From Owenia fusiformis (lineage: Eukaryota > Annelida > Polychaeta > Sabellida > Oweniidae), in NCBI GenBank assembly GCA_903813345.2, contig CAIIXF020000004.1, positions 13,765,196-13,829,195 of the forward strand: DNA of 64,000 nucleotides, written 5' to 3'. A model generated the notes under the pieces. It saw nothing but the letters and a program-made list of their open reading frames with translations, searched no databases and was not told where the DNA came from. How positions within the stretch are numbered: position 1 is the stretch's first letter; every line of letters begins with the position of its first letter. Position numbers and translations under genes: made by a program. This document shows, one piece after another, positions 62,113 to 64,000 of the stretch.

Positions 62113-63273
62113 CAGGGGCGGATCAAGGATTTCAGGTTAGGGGGTGCGCCTTGATTTTTGAATTCACTAAACCAGTGGCGTAGGAACATGTACGCAAAAG
62201 CAAATGCGTACTGTTGATCAAGATTTAGTTCTTGAAACGATGGTTGCAAATGGACTGAAAACTGGATCTGCAATGAATTAAAAGTTTCATTTTTCTTAAA
62301 TAACGCCAACATTCTATTGTGTTTTTGGTAGAATTATTTTCATCAACATTCGATAAATCTATTGATTTTAAACTGAAATCTTAATCAAACTGAATATCAT
62401 AAACATACATATGATAACGTGTGACATACTAGTAATTGACAACTCTTTTAAAATAAGTGGGCCATACTCTTAAATCTCTATCATCATTTGTATACGTTTG
62501 AATCAGACGATGTTACCCGTGTTCATTATCATGACACCAATAATGATAAAAGGCTATTGTAATCTGAATTTAATTGTTTTACCAAAGTGAAATTGGTCGT
62601 CTATAGCGTCCTAAAAATAAAAACATCCTTGGATAAATAAGACGATGCGATTTCAAAGATCATCGATTCCAAGCAGTGCATTATTTTACATCGGAGGCAT
62701 TTTAACATTGAAGCATATCATCTATTTAATACAACTATCAAAAAGACGTTTTACAATTATACAATTAGTGTTCTAACATTCATTAATTTGCAGAGTTTTG
62801 AATTTACACCTTCAAAGTTCCTATTGACACGTTATCGGTTTTTCATATACTTTTTCAAAATCTCCATTGGTATTATCTACTTGAATACATGTATTTTTCT
62901 TTGATATTTGTTGTGTGTCATTATTGTAATTTTTTCGTCGAAAAGTGATTGAATATATTGCGGCTTCCAGGCATCGGCTTCTCTTTGGCAAGTATTTAAA
63001 TACCCGATTCTTTACATCGTATCTTGCATAAATTGATGCTAGATTGAAAATATGTTTGTTTAAAATTGAACAGAGTCATCGGTGGTTATTAATCTAGTAT
63101 TTTTACATTCAACATATACAATTCATTTACAATCTGAAAATGAAAAGAACAATCCACACTATGAAGCGAGCGTTATTCGAATTGGGCTACGTTAGGACTA
63201 AAAAATTGTCTCTGCCGAATTTTAGGGTGAGCGCGCGTCTCGCGCCAGCGCGCACCCCCTGTATCCGCCACTG
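62113..63273. mobile_element. hAT-like non-autonomous element
   Basis: CAGGGGCGGATCAAGG and GGGGGTGCGC at the left mirror GCGCACCCCCTGTATCCGCC and CACTG at the right. CATAG flanks both sides; hAT elements usually make 8-bp duplications, so this match may be eroded or chance. No transposase frame was found. Confidence 0.6.
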
Positions 63274-63417
63274 CATAGAAATGGCCATTTACCTTATGTT
63301 TTGGGGGTTGTGAAAATCGCAATTTCTTCAGCTAAGTACTCGGCCGTTGAATAAGCCAACGTAAATTGTGACATAATCTATGAGATAATCAAAACCCCAC
63401 AAATAACTCAAATATTG

Positions 63418-63618
63418 CTCTACGACAACCTAACGACACCCCATGGGGGTGTCGTGGGTTTCACACGATAGCTATTGTCTTTCTACGACAGGTGTACAAT
63501 ATGGTAGTTTGTCGTAGGTTTACGACAAATTTCTGGAAACGGGATTTTTTTACTTGTCGTGAAAACACAATTGAAGTTACGATATCGTAAGTCTACGACT
63601 TTTTTGGAAACGACCCCC
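63418..63618. mobile_element. second GTCGTA-rich MITE
   Basis: This is the inverted relative of 57414-57605. It ends with GGAAACGACCCCC and contains GAAGTTACGATATCGTAAGT and CTACGACAAA words. Confidence 0.65.
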
Positions 63619-63790
63619 AGCGTAATCGAGTGGATCACCAGTGAAATACACATTCATTTGATAATGGTCAAACTATAGCTAAAGGATGTCCCGACATTTT
63701 GTTAACGAAACGAACTGTTCCGGTAACCAGCGTAATCGAGTATATCATCAGTGAAATACACATTCATTTGATAATGGTGAAATTATAGCT
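63618..63790 (+). repeat. 64-bp direct duplication around a transposon fragment
   Basis: CAGCGTAATCGAGTGGATCA to ACTATAGCT (63618-63681) recurs at 63727-63790. Between the copies lies CCGACATTTTGTTAACGAAA, also present near 57382. Confidence 0.8.
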
Positions 63791-64000
63791 ATAAATCAAC
63801 CACAGGGATCAAATCACTGCAGTTGTCAGTCTCTTTCTCGATGATCATCTAGTGTTGAAGGTTAGGATTACACTTTAACGGGGGAAATGTATTTCTTTGT
63901 TTTATAAGGAAACGGTTCAAATTAGCGATTTACTCTGAGGAACCAGCATAATATGCCTCGGAAATTATAAATCTTCAGAGGCAAAGGAGAAACGATCGCA
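63791..64000. other. window end, nothing recognised
   Basis: No exon or repeat border was identified before the end of the window. Confidence 0.4.

Noticed and set aside
1-64000. tRNA or rRNA genes
   Set aside because: No cloverleaf B-box-like GGTTCGANTCC or rRNA-like conserved stretch was seen by eye; a tRNAscan run would be decisive.

Overview
This is a 64-kb piece of an animal nuclear genome. The base composition is AT-rich. Genes are split by GT-AG introns, many in phase 1, and the gaps are filled by fold-back and cut-and-paste transposon relics plus one intact non-LTR retrotransposon. A rhodopsin-class receptor, chitin-binding modules, a von Willebrand D-like secreted protein and a CR1/L2-type LINE suggest a marine invertebrate. 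A deuterostome such as a hemichordate or echinoderm is my best guess, but this is inference and the species cannot be read from the window.

Layout. 1-2 kb: a class A receptor ORF that ends after the fifth membrane helix. 4.3-24.4 kb: the most interesting region, three tandem paralogous genes on the + strand (4470-6328, 10494-16735, 22674-24367). Each has three exons joined by two phase-1 introns. Each encodes an unusual type II membrane mucin: a conserved cytoplasmic tail, one membrane helix, a Thr-rich extracellular stalk of very different lengths, and a C-terminal chitin-binding (peritrophin-A/CBM14-like) module. The same 15-bp element, CTTCATTTTATGACG, lies 158-284 bp upstream of every start codon. 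A 28-bp minisatellite and several MITEs separate the copies.

24.4-34 kb: a transposon-rich stretch. A 6-kb element (27391-33435) has inverted arms of about 0.7 kb and carries a frameshifted gene for a nuclease-like protein. Several GC-centred palindromes also occur here. 34.5-35 kb: a possible tiny two-exon gene on the - strand. 35.3-37.3 kb: a fold-back element with an internal 160-bp tandem repeat.

37.4-46.2 kb: a five-exon type I membrane protein gene on the + strand. Its 5.9-kb first intron holds an intact LINE (1061-aa endonuclease/reverse transcriptase ORF) and a mariner relic. 46.2-51.4 kb: probable 3' UTR and non-coding DNA, ending in a 19-bp minisatellite. 51.4-55.9 kb: a six-exon secreted protein gene on the - strand, with Cys-rich, helical and vWD/ITIH-like parts and every intron in phase 1. 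56-64 kb: stacked MITEs, including a TAA-flanked element inserted into a second MITE whose unoccupied relative survives 1.2 kb away.

The mucin triplet is a local expansion of cell-surface proteins likely to share regulation. The other genes look functionally unrelated. No RNA genes, CRISPR arrays or bacterial-type signals were seen.
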